Positions 5,891 through 10,978 of a DNA stretch of 10,978 nucleotides are shown here, one piece after another (the stretch's first letter is position 1; every line of letters starts with the position of its first letter). Source of the DNA: Neofamilia sp964346535 (GTDB lineage Bacteria > Bacillota > Clostridia > Tissierellales > Peptoniphilaceae); contig CAYFUN010000036.1 in the NCBI GenBank assembly GCA_964346535.1, positions 1-10,978 on the forward strand. Reading direction: 5' to 3'. The notes under the pieces are model-generated. The model did no database searches. It saw nothing but the letters and a program-made list of their open reading frames with translations, and was not told where the DNA came from. Position numbers and translations under genes: made by a program.

Positions 5891-6502
5891 TTATTTAATT
5901 ACTTCGCCAGTTTCGGCGTTGACTTTTACATCTCTATCGTTGTTAAGTTCAACTTCATAGAATATTCCATTTTCCTCAGCTTCTAGTTTCCATTCTTTTA
6001 CATAAGTGCCTTCGTGTGTTACTAGGGCTGCTTCCATGGCTTGGGCTGGAGTGACTATTAGGTCTAGGGCTATGCCATAGTCGTCATCGTCAAGGTCGTT
6101 GTCGTCAACTTCTTGGTTAAGAATTTCTCCGTTTTCTGCATTAATTTCAAACTCATATTCTTTTTCTTCGTCAAAGCCTTCGATTTTATAAACTAAAACT
6201 CCATCATCTTCTAAAGAAATTTTTTCAATTTGAATATCAGTTGAGCCAAAGTTATCATAGAAAGCGCCTGCAACTTCTTCTAAAGAAAGAAAGGTGTTTT
6301 TACTTTCTAGGCCAGCTTTGTTTGTGTCAAGGTCTTTGTCGCCTAGGTCTTTTTCATCTAATTTTTCTTCAACCTTACTTTCGATTTTGTCATCAAGGTC
6401 GTCAACTTTCTTTTCTGTTTTTTCTATAACATTGCCTGAGCTACAAGCTGCAAGTAATGATGTTAGTCCTAGGACTAGCATTAGTTTTTTAATTTTTTTC
6501 AT
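5891..6502 (-). CDS. Lipoprotein with two PepSY domains
   Basis: A 203-residue secreted lipoprotein. The N-terminus KKIKKLMLVLGLTSLLAAC is a lipoprotein signal peptide with lipobox LAAC and lipidated Cys20. Residues ~24-66 form a highly charged Lys/Glu/Asp segment, probably helical. Two PepSY domains follow: ~71-131 (TFLSLEEVAGAFYDNF ... YEFEINAENGEIL) and ~149-203 (VTPAQAMEAALVTH ... VKVNAETGEVIK), each ending in the typical (V/I)NAE(N/T)GE(V/I) turn. An acid-rich linker (DDNDLDDDDYG) joins them. PepSY domains are thought to inhibit or regulate proteases in the cell envelope; the partner is not evident here. ATG at 6500-6502 with AAAGGAGA upstream. Monocistronic, with its own terminator. The Asp-rich linker could bind divalent cations, which is speculation. 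Confidence 0.9.
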   Translation of the reverse strand: MKKIKKLMLVLGLTSLLAACSSGNVIEKTEKKVDDLDDKIESKVEEKLDEKDLGDKDLDTNKAGLESKNTFLSLEEVAGAFYDNFGSTDIQIEKISLEDDGVLVYKIEGFDEEKEYEFEINAENGEILNQEVDDNDLDDDDYGIALDLIVTPAQAMEAALVTHEGTYVKEWKLEAEENGIFYEVELNNDRDVKVNAETGEVIK

Positions 6503-6539
6503 AAGTGTTCTCCTTTTATTTTTTAATTTTCTCTCTAAA

Positions 6540-6595
6540 TTTTCTTAGTTAAACTTTTTAAAGGTCTTGCTTATTGTTTTTATAGCCTAAGAAAA
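6540..6595 (-). repeat. Inverted repeat in the leader of the PepSY lipoprotein gene
   Basis: Perfect nine-base arms TTTTCTTAG (6540-6548) and CTAAGAAAA (6587-6595) separated by 38 bases, inside the presumed 5' region of the lipoprotein gene. On the minus strand no U-run follows, so it does not look like a terminator for the upstream RNA. Either a weak leader hairpin or chance in AT-rich DNA. The rest of 6503-6686 shows no convincing promoter or gene, although several AT-rich -10-like hexamers are present. Confidence 0.35.
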
Positions 6596-6686
6596 ATTTT
6601 TTATTCAGCCTCTCCTTTGATTTCATTGGCTCTTTATTAAGTTTTCAAATTTTATGTAAAGATGCACTCTTAAAGTTTTTAAGACA

Positions 6687-6735
6687 ACTAAAAAACCAAC
6701 CTGGCCAATTATCATAATCACCCAAGCTGGTTTTT
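6687..6735 (-). terminator. Intrinsic terminator of the structured RNA
   Basis: Fourteen-pair stem 6691-6704/6722-6735 with a 17-base loop and a U-run at its 3' end (UUUUUUAG). Two pairs are G.U on the minus strand and would be C.A or A.C mismatches on the plus strand. No protein gene lies upstream of it on this strand until glpK, which has its own terminator, so it ends an independent transcript. Confidence 0.88.
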
Positions 6736-7350
6736 ATCTTGCATCCAACTCATACAGATTTAAATTTTTTGCTTCTTTCACCAAATATTCCTTTCTTAAT
6801 AAAGACACCTGCCCTTCCTAGTCCCCTAGGGGTACAAAATGAATTTACCGGTCCCTATTTTGAGGCTTTTCTCTAAGCAATCAATCATTTCTCTAATCAT
6901 TTATTTCTTATATTTCTAAAGTCTTTTCACTAAAAAAGTGATCACTTGAAATTCTTAAGCTCTTCGTCCATGATTCTTAAAACCTATCCTCTAGACCTTG
7001 AGTCTACTGCTAGACCCCATACGTTTTTATAAAACTGTATAGCTGCTATATTTATTTGTCAAAGCGCTCCTAAATCACAGTTACTCTTTAGGAGGAAATT
7101 TCCAATAATCTTACACTTTTAAAATGCCATCATCCTCTAGTCACAAATATGAAAGTCATATTTAGATTCTTATGTCATTTTGTATAAGTTGGATGCCCAA
7201 AGAAATTTAAAAGTCATAAGCTAGAAGTCCTTCATCTGATATTACCTAACCCCTTCAAGATAGGTCAATTTCATCCAAGCGAAAGATTTCATTTCTAGTT
7301 AATTCACGTTTTACCTGTCCCTAGAAAATATTTCTTTTTCTTTCTTTGTA
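6687..7350 (-). ncRNA. Large structured noncoding RNA, about 660 nt, family unassigned
   Basis: Between the glpK terminator and the lipoprotein leader lies a self-contained transcription unit without a credible reading frame: consensus-like promoter at 7356-7383 and strong terminator at 6691-6735. The RNA folds densely. Hairpins with at least five pairs lie at 7292-7327 (seven-base stem), 7244-7265, 7145-7163 (eight-base stem, three-base loop), 7067-7094 (eight-base stem), 7000-7017 (seven pairs, GCAG loop), 6907-6959 (stem with nested inner hairpin 6927-6941) and 6817-6830 (CCUAG-GGGA-CUAGG, a GNRA-type tetraloop). A 16-pair long-range helix joins 7181-7196 to 6741-6756, closing a 424-nt domain, with the terminator directly after it. 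The motif UAGGGAC(A/C)GGUAAA occurs twice (7310-7323 and 6844-6857). Wobble pairs favour the minus strand. Size and architecture recall OLE, ROOL and GOLLD RNAs, but I cannot match it to any of them from memory; it could be new. Confidence 0.72.
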
Positions 7351-7355
7351 CTTAC

Positions 7356-7383
7356 ATTATACCACCATTTTTTTATTTGTAAA
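7356..7383 (-). promoter_or_regulatory. Sigma-A promoter of the structured RNA
   Basis: Minus-strand -35 TTTACA (complement of 7378-7383) and perfect -10 TATAAT (complement of 7356-7361), spacer 16 bases, with an A/T-rich tract upstream (7384-7437) that could act as an UP element. Predicted start near 7349. No ribosome binding site followed by a start codon and substantial frame lies downstream. Confidence 0.8.
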
Positions 7384-7436
7384 CACATTTTTGAAAAGTT
7401 TTTTATTTTATTTTCATTTTTTGTTAAGGTTCAAAT

Positions 7437-7481
7437 TAAAAACCTATTTAAGTCTAGTTTTTGTCAGCCTTAAATAGGTTT
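7437..7481 (-). terminator. Intrinsic terminator of glpK
   Basis: Perfect 13-base stem 7440-7452/7469-7481 with a 16-base loop, followed on the minus strand by U5. It separates glpK from the structured-RNA promoter 54 bases further on. Confidence 0.87.
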
Positions 7482-7525
7482 CATGTTTTCTATTTTGAAA
7501 AATATTATTTTAAGTTTTTCTTTTT

Positions 7526-9016
7526 TTATTCTGCCCAGCCTTGGGATTTTTTTACTGCCTTGTGCCATTTTCTAATTTTTTCTTGTCTGACTTCTTCGGT
7601 CATGTTGCCTTGGAAGGTTCTTTCGATAGCTAAATTTTCTTCTAGGTCTTTTAGGTCTTTATAAAAACCAACTGCAAGACCTGCAAGTTTTGCTGCGCCA
7701 AGAGCTGTTGTCTCAACACAATATGGTCTTTCAACTGGACGGTTAATTAGGTCAGCTTGGAAGCCCATCATAAAATCGTTGTTGGCAGCTCCGCCGTCTA
7801 CTCGAAGTGATTTTAATTTTATCTTCGAATCTTCTTCCATGGCCTTTAATATATCATAAGACAAATAGGCAATTGATTCTAAGGTGGCCCTGACAATATG
7901 ATATTTAGTCACTCCTTGGCTAAGACCTAAAATCGCCCCTCTAGCATATTGGTCCCAATATGGAGCACCAAGACCTGTAAAGGCTGGCACAACATAACAG
8001 TCGTGGGTGTCTTCTACCTTTGATGCCATATAGTCTGTGTCATCTGACATGTCAATAATTCTAAGTTGGTCTCTCAGCCATTTTATCGCTGAGCCTGCAA
8101 CGAAAATTGATCCTTCGAGAGCGTAGGTAACTTTTCCATCAAGTCCCCAAGCTATAGTTGTAACCAAACCCTTTTTAGACTTAATTGGCTTCGTTCCTGT
8201 ATTCATTAAAAGGAAGGCACCAGTGCCGTAGGTATTTTTCGCCTGGCCTGCCTCATAACAACCTTGGCCGAAAAGGGCTCCTTGTTGGTCGCCAATTGCA
8301 GAAGCTATTGGAATGTCAAGACCTAAAAATCTCTTTGACAAAGAGCCATAAACTTCTGATGAAGGTCTAACTTCTGGCAAAATATTTTTTGGTATATCTA
8401 AAATATTTAAAATTTCTTCGTCCCAACATAAGGCCTTGATGTTGTAGAGCATAGTCCTAGATGCATTTGAATAGTCGGTGATGTGGACCTTTTTGTCAGT
8501 CATCTTCCAAATTAAAAAGCTGTCTACAGTTCCAAAGAGGATCTCCCCTTTTTCTGCTTTTTCTCTAGCGCCCTCAACATTGTCTAAGATCCATTTTATT
8601 TTTGTGGCAGAAAAGTAGGCGTCAATTTCTAGGCCAGTTTTTTCTCTAAATAAATCTCCATAACCCTTGGCCTTAAGTTCATCACAATAATGAGAAGTCC
8701 TCCTACACTGCCAGCCAATTGCATTATAAATTGGTTCACCAGTATTTTTGTCCCAGATAATTGTAGTTTCCCTTTGGTTGGTGATGCCAATAGCTGCAAT
8801 TTCTTCTCCAGAAATTCCCATTTGGTTTATAACTTCAACTGCAGTTCCAATTTGCTTGGACCAAATTTCGTTAGGGTCTTGTTCAACCCAGCCTGATTTG
8901 GGATAAAATTGATTAAACTCTTTTTGGGCCACAGCTTTTACTTGACCCTTTTTGTCAAAAATTATTGTCCTTACACTTGATGTTCCTGAATCAAATGCCA
9001 TTATATATTTTTCCAT
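7526..9016 (-). CDS. glpK: Glycerol kinase
   Basis: FGGY-family kinase making sn-glycerol 3-phosphate from glycerol and ATP; cytoplasmic. 496 residues, the normal length. Domain I opens with MEKYIMAFDSGTSSVRTIIFD (phosphate-binding loop; the usual DQGTTS reads DSGTSS). Glycerol contacts known from E. coli GlpK are present: Arg82-Glu83 (NQRETT), Trp102 (GWQCRRT), Tyr134 and Asp243 (GDQQGALFGQG, catalytic base). The ATPase core shows TYGTGAFLLMNTG (262-274) and VDGGAANNDFMMGFQADL (406-423). At the position of the His that HPr phosphorylates in Gram-positive enzymes (HFF/HFY-G) there is Arg229 (SKRFLG). ATG at 9014-9016, GAGGA upstream. Monocistronic: no glpF or glpD beside it, unlike many Firmicute glp operons. 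Divergent from the DUF1858 gene. Confidence 0.97.
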   Translation of the reverse strand: MEKYIMAFDSGTSSVRTIIFDKKGQVKAVAQKEFNQFYPKSGWVEQDPNEIWSKQIGTAVEVINQMGISGEEIAAIGITNQRETTIIWDKNTGEPIYNAIGWQCRRTSHYCDELKAKGYGDLFREKTGLEIDAYFSATKIKWILDNVEGAREKAEKGEILFGTVDSFLIWKMTDKKVHITDYSNASRTMLYNIKALCWDEEILNILDIPKNILPEVRPSSEVYGSLSKRFLGLDIPIASAIGDQQGALFGQGCYEAGQAKNTYGTGAFLLMNTGTKPIKSKKGLVTTIAWGLDGKVTYALEGSIFVAGSAIKWLRDQLRIIDMSDDTDYMASKVEDTHDCYVVPAFTGLGAPYWDQYARGAILGLSQGVTKYHIVRATLESIAYLSYDILKAMEEDSKIKLKSLRVDGGAANNDFMMGFQADLINRPVERPYCVETTALGAAKLAGLAVGFYKDLKDLEENLAIERTFQGNMTEEVRQEKIRKWHKAVKKSQGWAE

Positions 9017-9046
9017 AGCCGTCCTCGTTTTTATTATTCTATTTAT

Positions 9047-9082
9047 AGGTTAGCAGATTTTTATATTTTTTCCAATATGGAA
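9047..9082 (-). promoter_or_regulatory. Candidate glpK promoter with overlapping palindrome
   Basis: Minus-strand -35 TTGGAA (complement of 9070-9075), 17-base spacer and -10 TAACCT (complement of 9047-9052) with an extended TGC before it. The palindrome TTCCA-ATA-TGGAA at 9070-9082 covers the -35 and could be an operator. No good catabolite-responsive element (cre) consensus is visible in the 166-base divergent region. Confidence 0.45.
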
Positions 9083-9147
9083 GCTTGGATTCTTTAAAAA
9101 ATCTTTTTGCAATTTTCACTTTTAGTGTTATTTTTTTCTTCTTAGGG

Positions 9148-9153
9148 TATAAT
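9148..9153 (+). promoter_or_regulatory. -10 element of the DUF1858 gene
   Basis: Perfect TATAAT, the first half of a 12-base palindrome TATAATATTATA (9148-9159), 30 bases before the start codon. The matching -35 region (around 9125-9131, GTGTTAT) is poor, so an activator or a T-rich context may be needed. The palindrome resembles a PerR-like box but lacks the central base of that consensus. Confidence 0.5.
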
Positions 9154-9182
9154 ATTATAGAAAATATAAAAGGAGGCAAATT

Positions 9183-9377
9183 ATGACTTATACAAAAGAT
9201 ATGTTAATTGGAGATGTTATTAGACAAAATCCAGAAACTATTGGAATTTTAATGAGCTTCGGCATGGGCTGTGTTGGATGTCCATCAAGCCAAATGGAAT
9301 CACTAGAAGAAGCTGCTATGGTTCACGGCCTAGACCTTGAACACCTAATGGAAGCTTTAAACGAATTAGATAAATAA
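9183..9377 (+). CDS. DUF1858 redox-disulfide domain protein
   Basis: A 64-residue stand-alone protein of the DUF1858 family (hybrid-cluster-protein-associated redox disulfide domain). The sequence begins with the family's TKDMLIGDVIRQNPETIGIL helix pair and has the CxxC pair Cys30-Val-Gly-Cys33 in FGMGCVGCPSSQMESLEEAA, followed by a helix with HGLD. Members are small cytoplasmic proteins common in anaerobes; the CxxC is expected to act as a redox switch or electron-transfer site, though the exact role is not established. Strong AAAGGAGG eight bases before the ATG. Monocistronic, between divergent glpK and codirectional tpx, with a terminator separating it from tpx. No hybrid cluster protein gene is in the window. 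Confidence 0.92.
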   Translation: MTYTKDMLIGDVIRQNPETIGILMSFGMGCVGCPSSQMESLEEAAMVHGLDLEHLMEALNELDK

Positions 9378-9384
9378 GAAAATT

Positions 9385-9411
9385 AAGAGTCTTTTTTAAG
9401 GCTCTTTTTTG
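9385..9411 (+). terminator. Intrinsic terminator of the DUF1858 gene
   Basis: Seven-pair stem AAGAGTC/GGCTCTT (9385-9391/9400-9406) with one U.G pair and an eight-base loop, followed by a run of T. It starts seven bases past the stop codon. Confidence 0.85.
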
Positions 9412-9438
9412 TTTATGAAAGTTCTAATTGGATATAAT
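9409..9438 (+). promoter_or_regulatory. Promoter of tpx
   Basis: Perfect -10 TATAAT at 9433-9438; the best -35 is TTGTTT at 9409-9414, 18 bases upstream, overlapping the U-run of the preceding terminator. Predicted start near 9445. No clear PerR or other peroxide-responsive box. Confidence 0.6.
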
Positions 9439-9481
9439 AAGTATAGATAAATTTTGAAAATTTTTAAGGAGGATTAGAAAA

Positions 9482-9982
9482 ATGAAAGTAACATTTGGCG
9501 GAAACGAAGTTAACTTAGTTGGCAAAGAAGTTAAAGTTGGAGATATGGCTCCAGAATTTAAGGCAGTAAACTTAGACCTATCAGACTTTAATTCAAAAGA
9601 TAATTTAGGCAAGGTTGTAGTTTATTCTGTTGTTCCATCTATTGACACAGGTGTTTGTTCAATTCAAACTACTAACTTTAACGAAGAAGCTGGTAAACTT
9701 GGCGACGACGTAAGGATTGTAACTGTTTCAGTTGACCTACCATTTGCCCAAGATAGATTTTGCTCAGCCAAGGGCATAGAAAATTCTACTATAGTTTCTG
9801 ACTATAGGTGGAAGGACTTTGGTAACAAATACGGTTTCTTAATTGACGAATTACAACTGCTTACTAGAGGAATTGTAATTGTTGACAAAGAAGGAAAAGT
9901 TGCCTATGTTGAATATGTTCCTGAAGTAACCCACGAAGTAAACTTTGACAAGGCCTTAGAAGTAGTAAAATCACTAATCTAA
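9482..9982 (+). CDS. tpx: Thiol peroxidase (atypical 2-Cys peroxiredoxin)
   Basis: Reduces hydroperoxides with thioredoxin as electron donor; cytoplasmic. 166 residues, the usual Tpx length. Residues 1-20 form the N-terminal beta hairpin of Tpx (VTFGGNEVNLVGKEVKVGD), followed by APEFKAV. The peroxidatic cysteine is Cys59 in PSIDTGVCSIQT, with Thr56 as active-site partner; TGVC instead of TPVC is common in Firmicutes. The resolving cysteine is Cys94 in DLPFAQDRFC, at the spacing that defines Tpx, and the catalytic Arg is Arg129 (LLTRGIVIVD). ATG at 9482 with AAGGAGG seven bases upstream. Its own promoter and a strong terminator make it monocistronic. In an obligate anaerobe it would be part of oxygen and peroxide protection. 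Confidence 0.97.
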   Translation: MKVTFGGNEVNLVGKEVKVGDMAPEFKAVNLDLSDFNSKDNLGKVVVYSVVPSIDTGVCSIQTTNFNEEAGKLGDDVRIVTVSVDLPFAQDRFCSAKGIENSTIVSDYRWKDFGNKYGFLIDELQLLTRGIVIVDKEGKVAYVEYVPEVTHEVNFDKALEVVKSLI

Positions 9983-9992
9983 AAAATAAATT

Positions 9993-10023
9993 ATCCCTAG
10001 GTTTAGCCGCCTAGGGATTTTTG
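9993..10023. terminator. Terminator of tpx, possibly shared with the convergent GNAT gene
   Basis: Perfect nine-base stem ATCCCTAGG/CCTAGGGAT (9993-10001/10010-10018) with an eight-base loop. On the plus strand it runs straight into TTTTT and is a clear terminator for tpx. On the minus strand the stem is preceded by A5 and followed by a broken AT-rich run, so it may also stop the GNAT transcript arriving from the right. Confidence 0.87.
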
Positions 10024-10039
10024 TTTGCTGAAAAATTTT

Positions 10040-10855
10040 TTATAAGTTTTTTTCTGAAACAACTAGGTCATATCTCTTTTCAAAATCTTTAAAGTATTGA
10101 CCTAAGTCTTTGTTGTTTTTTGAAATTCCAGCTGATAGAGTTTTACCAGGATTCATAGCTATTGCTGCGTCAATACACTCCTTGTAGTCTCCTGCCATGT
10201 AGCCAATATAGGCAACACTGGCTCTATTGTGTCTGGCTCCCACTAATAATAAGTTATCTCCCTTGGAATAAAACATCTTTCTCTTTACAAACCACTTTAG
10301 ATTTTCTCTGTTTACATCATAAAAGACATTGTTTATACAAATCATATCAGTCCAAGGATTTTTTTCTACTATATCCATAATCTTGTCTAAGTCCTCTTCC
10401 ACTTCAAAGCCTAAGGTGTCTCTGTCTCCATCTGCAACTTTCATTGAATAGTAGTCATATTTTTGAATAATCTTGTAGCCCATCTTCTTAGTTAGGCCCA
10501 TGGATTTTTCGTTAAAGCCTTCGGTGTAAAGTCTAATTGTTTTAATATTATTTTCCTTGGCGGCTTCAAGATATTTTTCATAAATGCCAGTTCCAATGTG
10601 CTTGCCTTGATAAGTCGGCCTTACCCTTACTGTTTCCAGCCACATAGTTCCATCTGGGTGGAAGGAATACCTGCCCATGGCTACTGGATAGCATCCATCA
10701 TAAACCATAATTAAGTCGCCATCAATTTCACCTTTGAAAATGCCAATGTTATTTTTGTAGTAAGGATCAATTATTGGCAGAGCTTCTTTTTCAATTTCGT
10801 CTGTAAATCTTAAATCTTCTTCAACTGCAATTCTATAAGTATATTTTTCGTCCAT
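10040..10855 (-). CDS. GNAT-family N-acetyltransferase, two-domain
   Basis: A 271-residue cytoplasmic acyltransferase. The N-terminal half (~5-140) is a GNAT domain: strand WLETVRVRP (72-80), then the acetyl-CoA pyrophosphate loop QGKHIGTG (83-90; the Q/R-x-x-G-x-G/A motif), the helix IYEKYLEAAKENN, strand TIRLYTEG and motif B FNEKSMGLTKKMGYK (114-128). The C-terminal half (~145-271) has no acetyl-CoA motif; it may be a degenerate second GNAT fold, as in double-GNAT proteins, but that is inference. The substrate cannot be read from the sequence or the neighbours. ATG at 10853-10855, strong AGGAGG upstream. Convergent with tpx and apparently monocistronic. Confidence 0.88.
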   Translation of the reverse strand: MDEKYTYRIAVEEDLRFTDEIEKEALPIIDPYYKNNIGIFKGEIDGDLIMVYDGCYPVAMGRYSFHPDGTMWLETVRVRPTYQGKHIGTGIYEKYLEAAKENNIKTIRLYTEGFNEKSMGLTKKMGYKIIQKYDYYSMKVADGDRDTLGFEVEEDLDKIMDIVEKNPWTDMICINNVFYDVNRENLKWFVKRKMFYSKGDNLLLVGARHNRASVAYIGYMAGDYKECIDAAIAMNPGKTLSAGISKNNKDLGQYFKDFEKRYDLVVSEKNL

Positions 10856-10876
10856 AAAATACCTCCTCTTATCTTC

Positions 10877-10907
10877 ATTATAACAGAAATATAAAAAAAG
10901 AGGTCAA
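10877..10907 (-). promoter_or_regulatory. Promoter of the GNAT gene
   Basis: Perfect minus-strand -10 TATAAT (complement of 10877-10882), 22 bases before the start codon. The best -35, TTGACC (complement of 10902-10907), is 19 bases away, longer than optimal, and lies in the loop of the hairpin just upstream, so the -35 assignment is uncertain. Confidence 0.55.
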
Positions 10908-10914
10908 CGCCTCT
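10893..10914 (-). terminator. Terminator of a gene beyond the right edge
   Basis: Five-pair GC-rich stem AGAGG/CCUCU (10899-10903/10910-10914) with a six-base loop, followed directly on the minus strand by seven U. It would end a minus-strand transcript coming from outside the window. Confidence 0.6.
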
Positions 10915-10926
10915 GTAGATTTTTCG

Positions 10927-10978
10927 GTTCTATACTAAATAGTGTTGATGGAAATATCCATTGACACTATTTTTTAGT
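10927..10978. repeat. Large inverted repeat at the window edge; possible IS or MITE end
   Basis: Starting from GGTTCTATACTAAATAGTG, arms 10937-10952 and 10957-10972 pair over 16 positions (9 + two T.G/G.T + 5) around the loop AATA. The outer ACTAAA (10934-10939) also matches TTTAGT (10973-10978), the last bases of the window, so the repeat may continue outside. A GG-initiated, palindromic, AT-rich end like this recalls terminal repeats of ISL3-type insertion sequences or a small MITE. A plus-strand terminator hairpin (followed by U6) is the alternative, though no plus-strand gene precedes it. Confidence 0.45.

Noticed and set aside
6294..6548. Plus-strand frames of 62-84 codons opposite the PepSY lipoprotein
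   Set aside because: Shadow frames created by the Lys/Glu/Asp-rich coding strand; Ser/Leu/Phe-rich, no ribosome binding site.
6600..6660. Short frame MKSKERLNKKFF... on the minus strand upstream of the lipoprotein
   Set aside because: Only 22 codons and no ribosome binding site before its ATG; not supportable as a gene.
6687..7350. Degenerate protein gene or RNase P/tmRNA in the protein-free region
   Set aside because: Stops in all frames with no recognisable protein fragments, and none of the conserved RNase P or tmRNA motifs I know; the strand-specific wobble pairs favour a structured RNA of another kind.
7461..7664. Open frames on the plus strand opposite glpK and its downstream region
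   Set aside because: They lie antisense to a certain gene and over the terminator, have no ribosome binding site and give low-complexity Phe/Ser/Leu-rich translations.
9148..9159. PerR box at the DUF1858 promoter
   Set aside because: TATAATATTATA is palindromic but lacks the central base of the TTATAATnATTATAA consensus; it is more simply a -10 element with its mirror.
9424..9612. Minus-strand 62-codon frame overlapping the start of tpx
   Set aside because: Antisense to a certain gene and to its promoter; no family features.

Overview
The window looks like chromosome of a low-GC, anaerobic Firmicute. The very AT-rich DNA, strong GGAGG ribosome binding sites, U-tract hairpin terminators and gene content (DUF1858 redox-disulfide protein, PduO-type adenosyltransferase, YtrA-type GntR/ABC module, Tpx) fit the Tissierellia (Anaerococcus/Peptoniphilus/Finegoldia group). 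The genus is inferred, not shown.

Layout. 1-985 (+): the probable tail of an upstream gene, then a membrane protein with two similar soluble domains. 1025-2010 (-): the rplM-rpsI ribosomal operon with its promoter, a leader hairpin and a terminator. 2082-3981 (-): a GntR regulator, ABC ATPase and ABC-2 permease operon with an operator-like set of half-sites over its own promoter. 4038-4670 (-): trmB. 4756-5732 (-): a corrinoid adenosyltransferase followed by a glyoxalase-I-like protein. 5891-6502 (-): a lipoprotein with two PepSY domains. 6503-7525: about 1 kb without protein genes. 7526-9016 (-): glycerol kinase. 9183-9377 (+): DUF1858 protein. 9482-9982 (+): thiol peroxidase. 10040-10855 (-): a GNAT acetyltransferase. 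The right edge holds a large inverted repeat cut by the window end that may be the end of a mobile element. Nearly every transcription unit has its own intrinsic terminator.

The most interesting part is the protein-free kilobase. On the minus strand it has a sigma-A-type promoter (7356-7383), then about 660 nt dense with hairpins, then a 14-bp intrinsic terminator (6691-6735). A 16-nt segment near the middle (7181-7196) is complementary to one just before the terminator (6741-6756), 424 nt apart. The imperfect pairs in this helix, in the terminator and in one hairpin are G.U on the minus-strand RNA but C.A on the other strand. A 14-nt motif also occurs twice. This is the signature of a large, independently transcribed structured RNA of the general OLE/ROOL/GOLLD size class. 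I cannot assign it to a known family.

Functional links are modest. The PduO protein supplies adenosylcobalamin to an enzyme outside the window, and the glyoxalase is probably cotranscribed with it. GlpK, DUF1858 and Tpx are separate units of metabolism and redox defence. GlpK has Arg where the HPr-phosphorylated His of Gram-positive glycerol kinases is expected, which suggests it has escaped direct PTS control.
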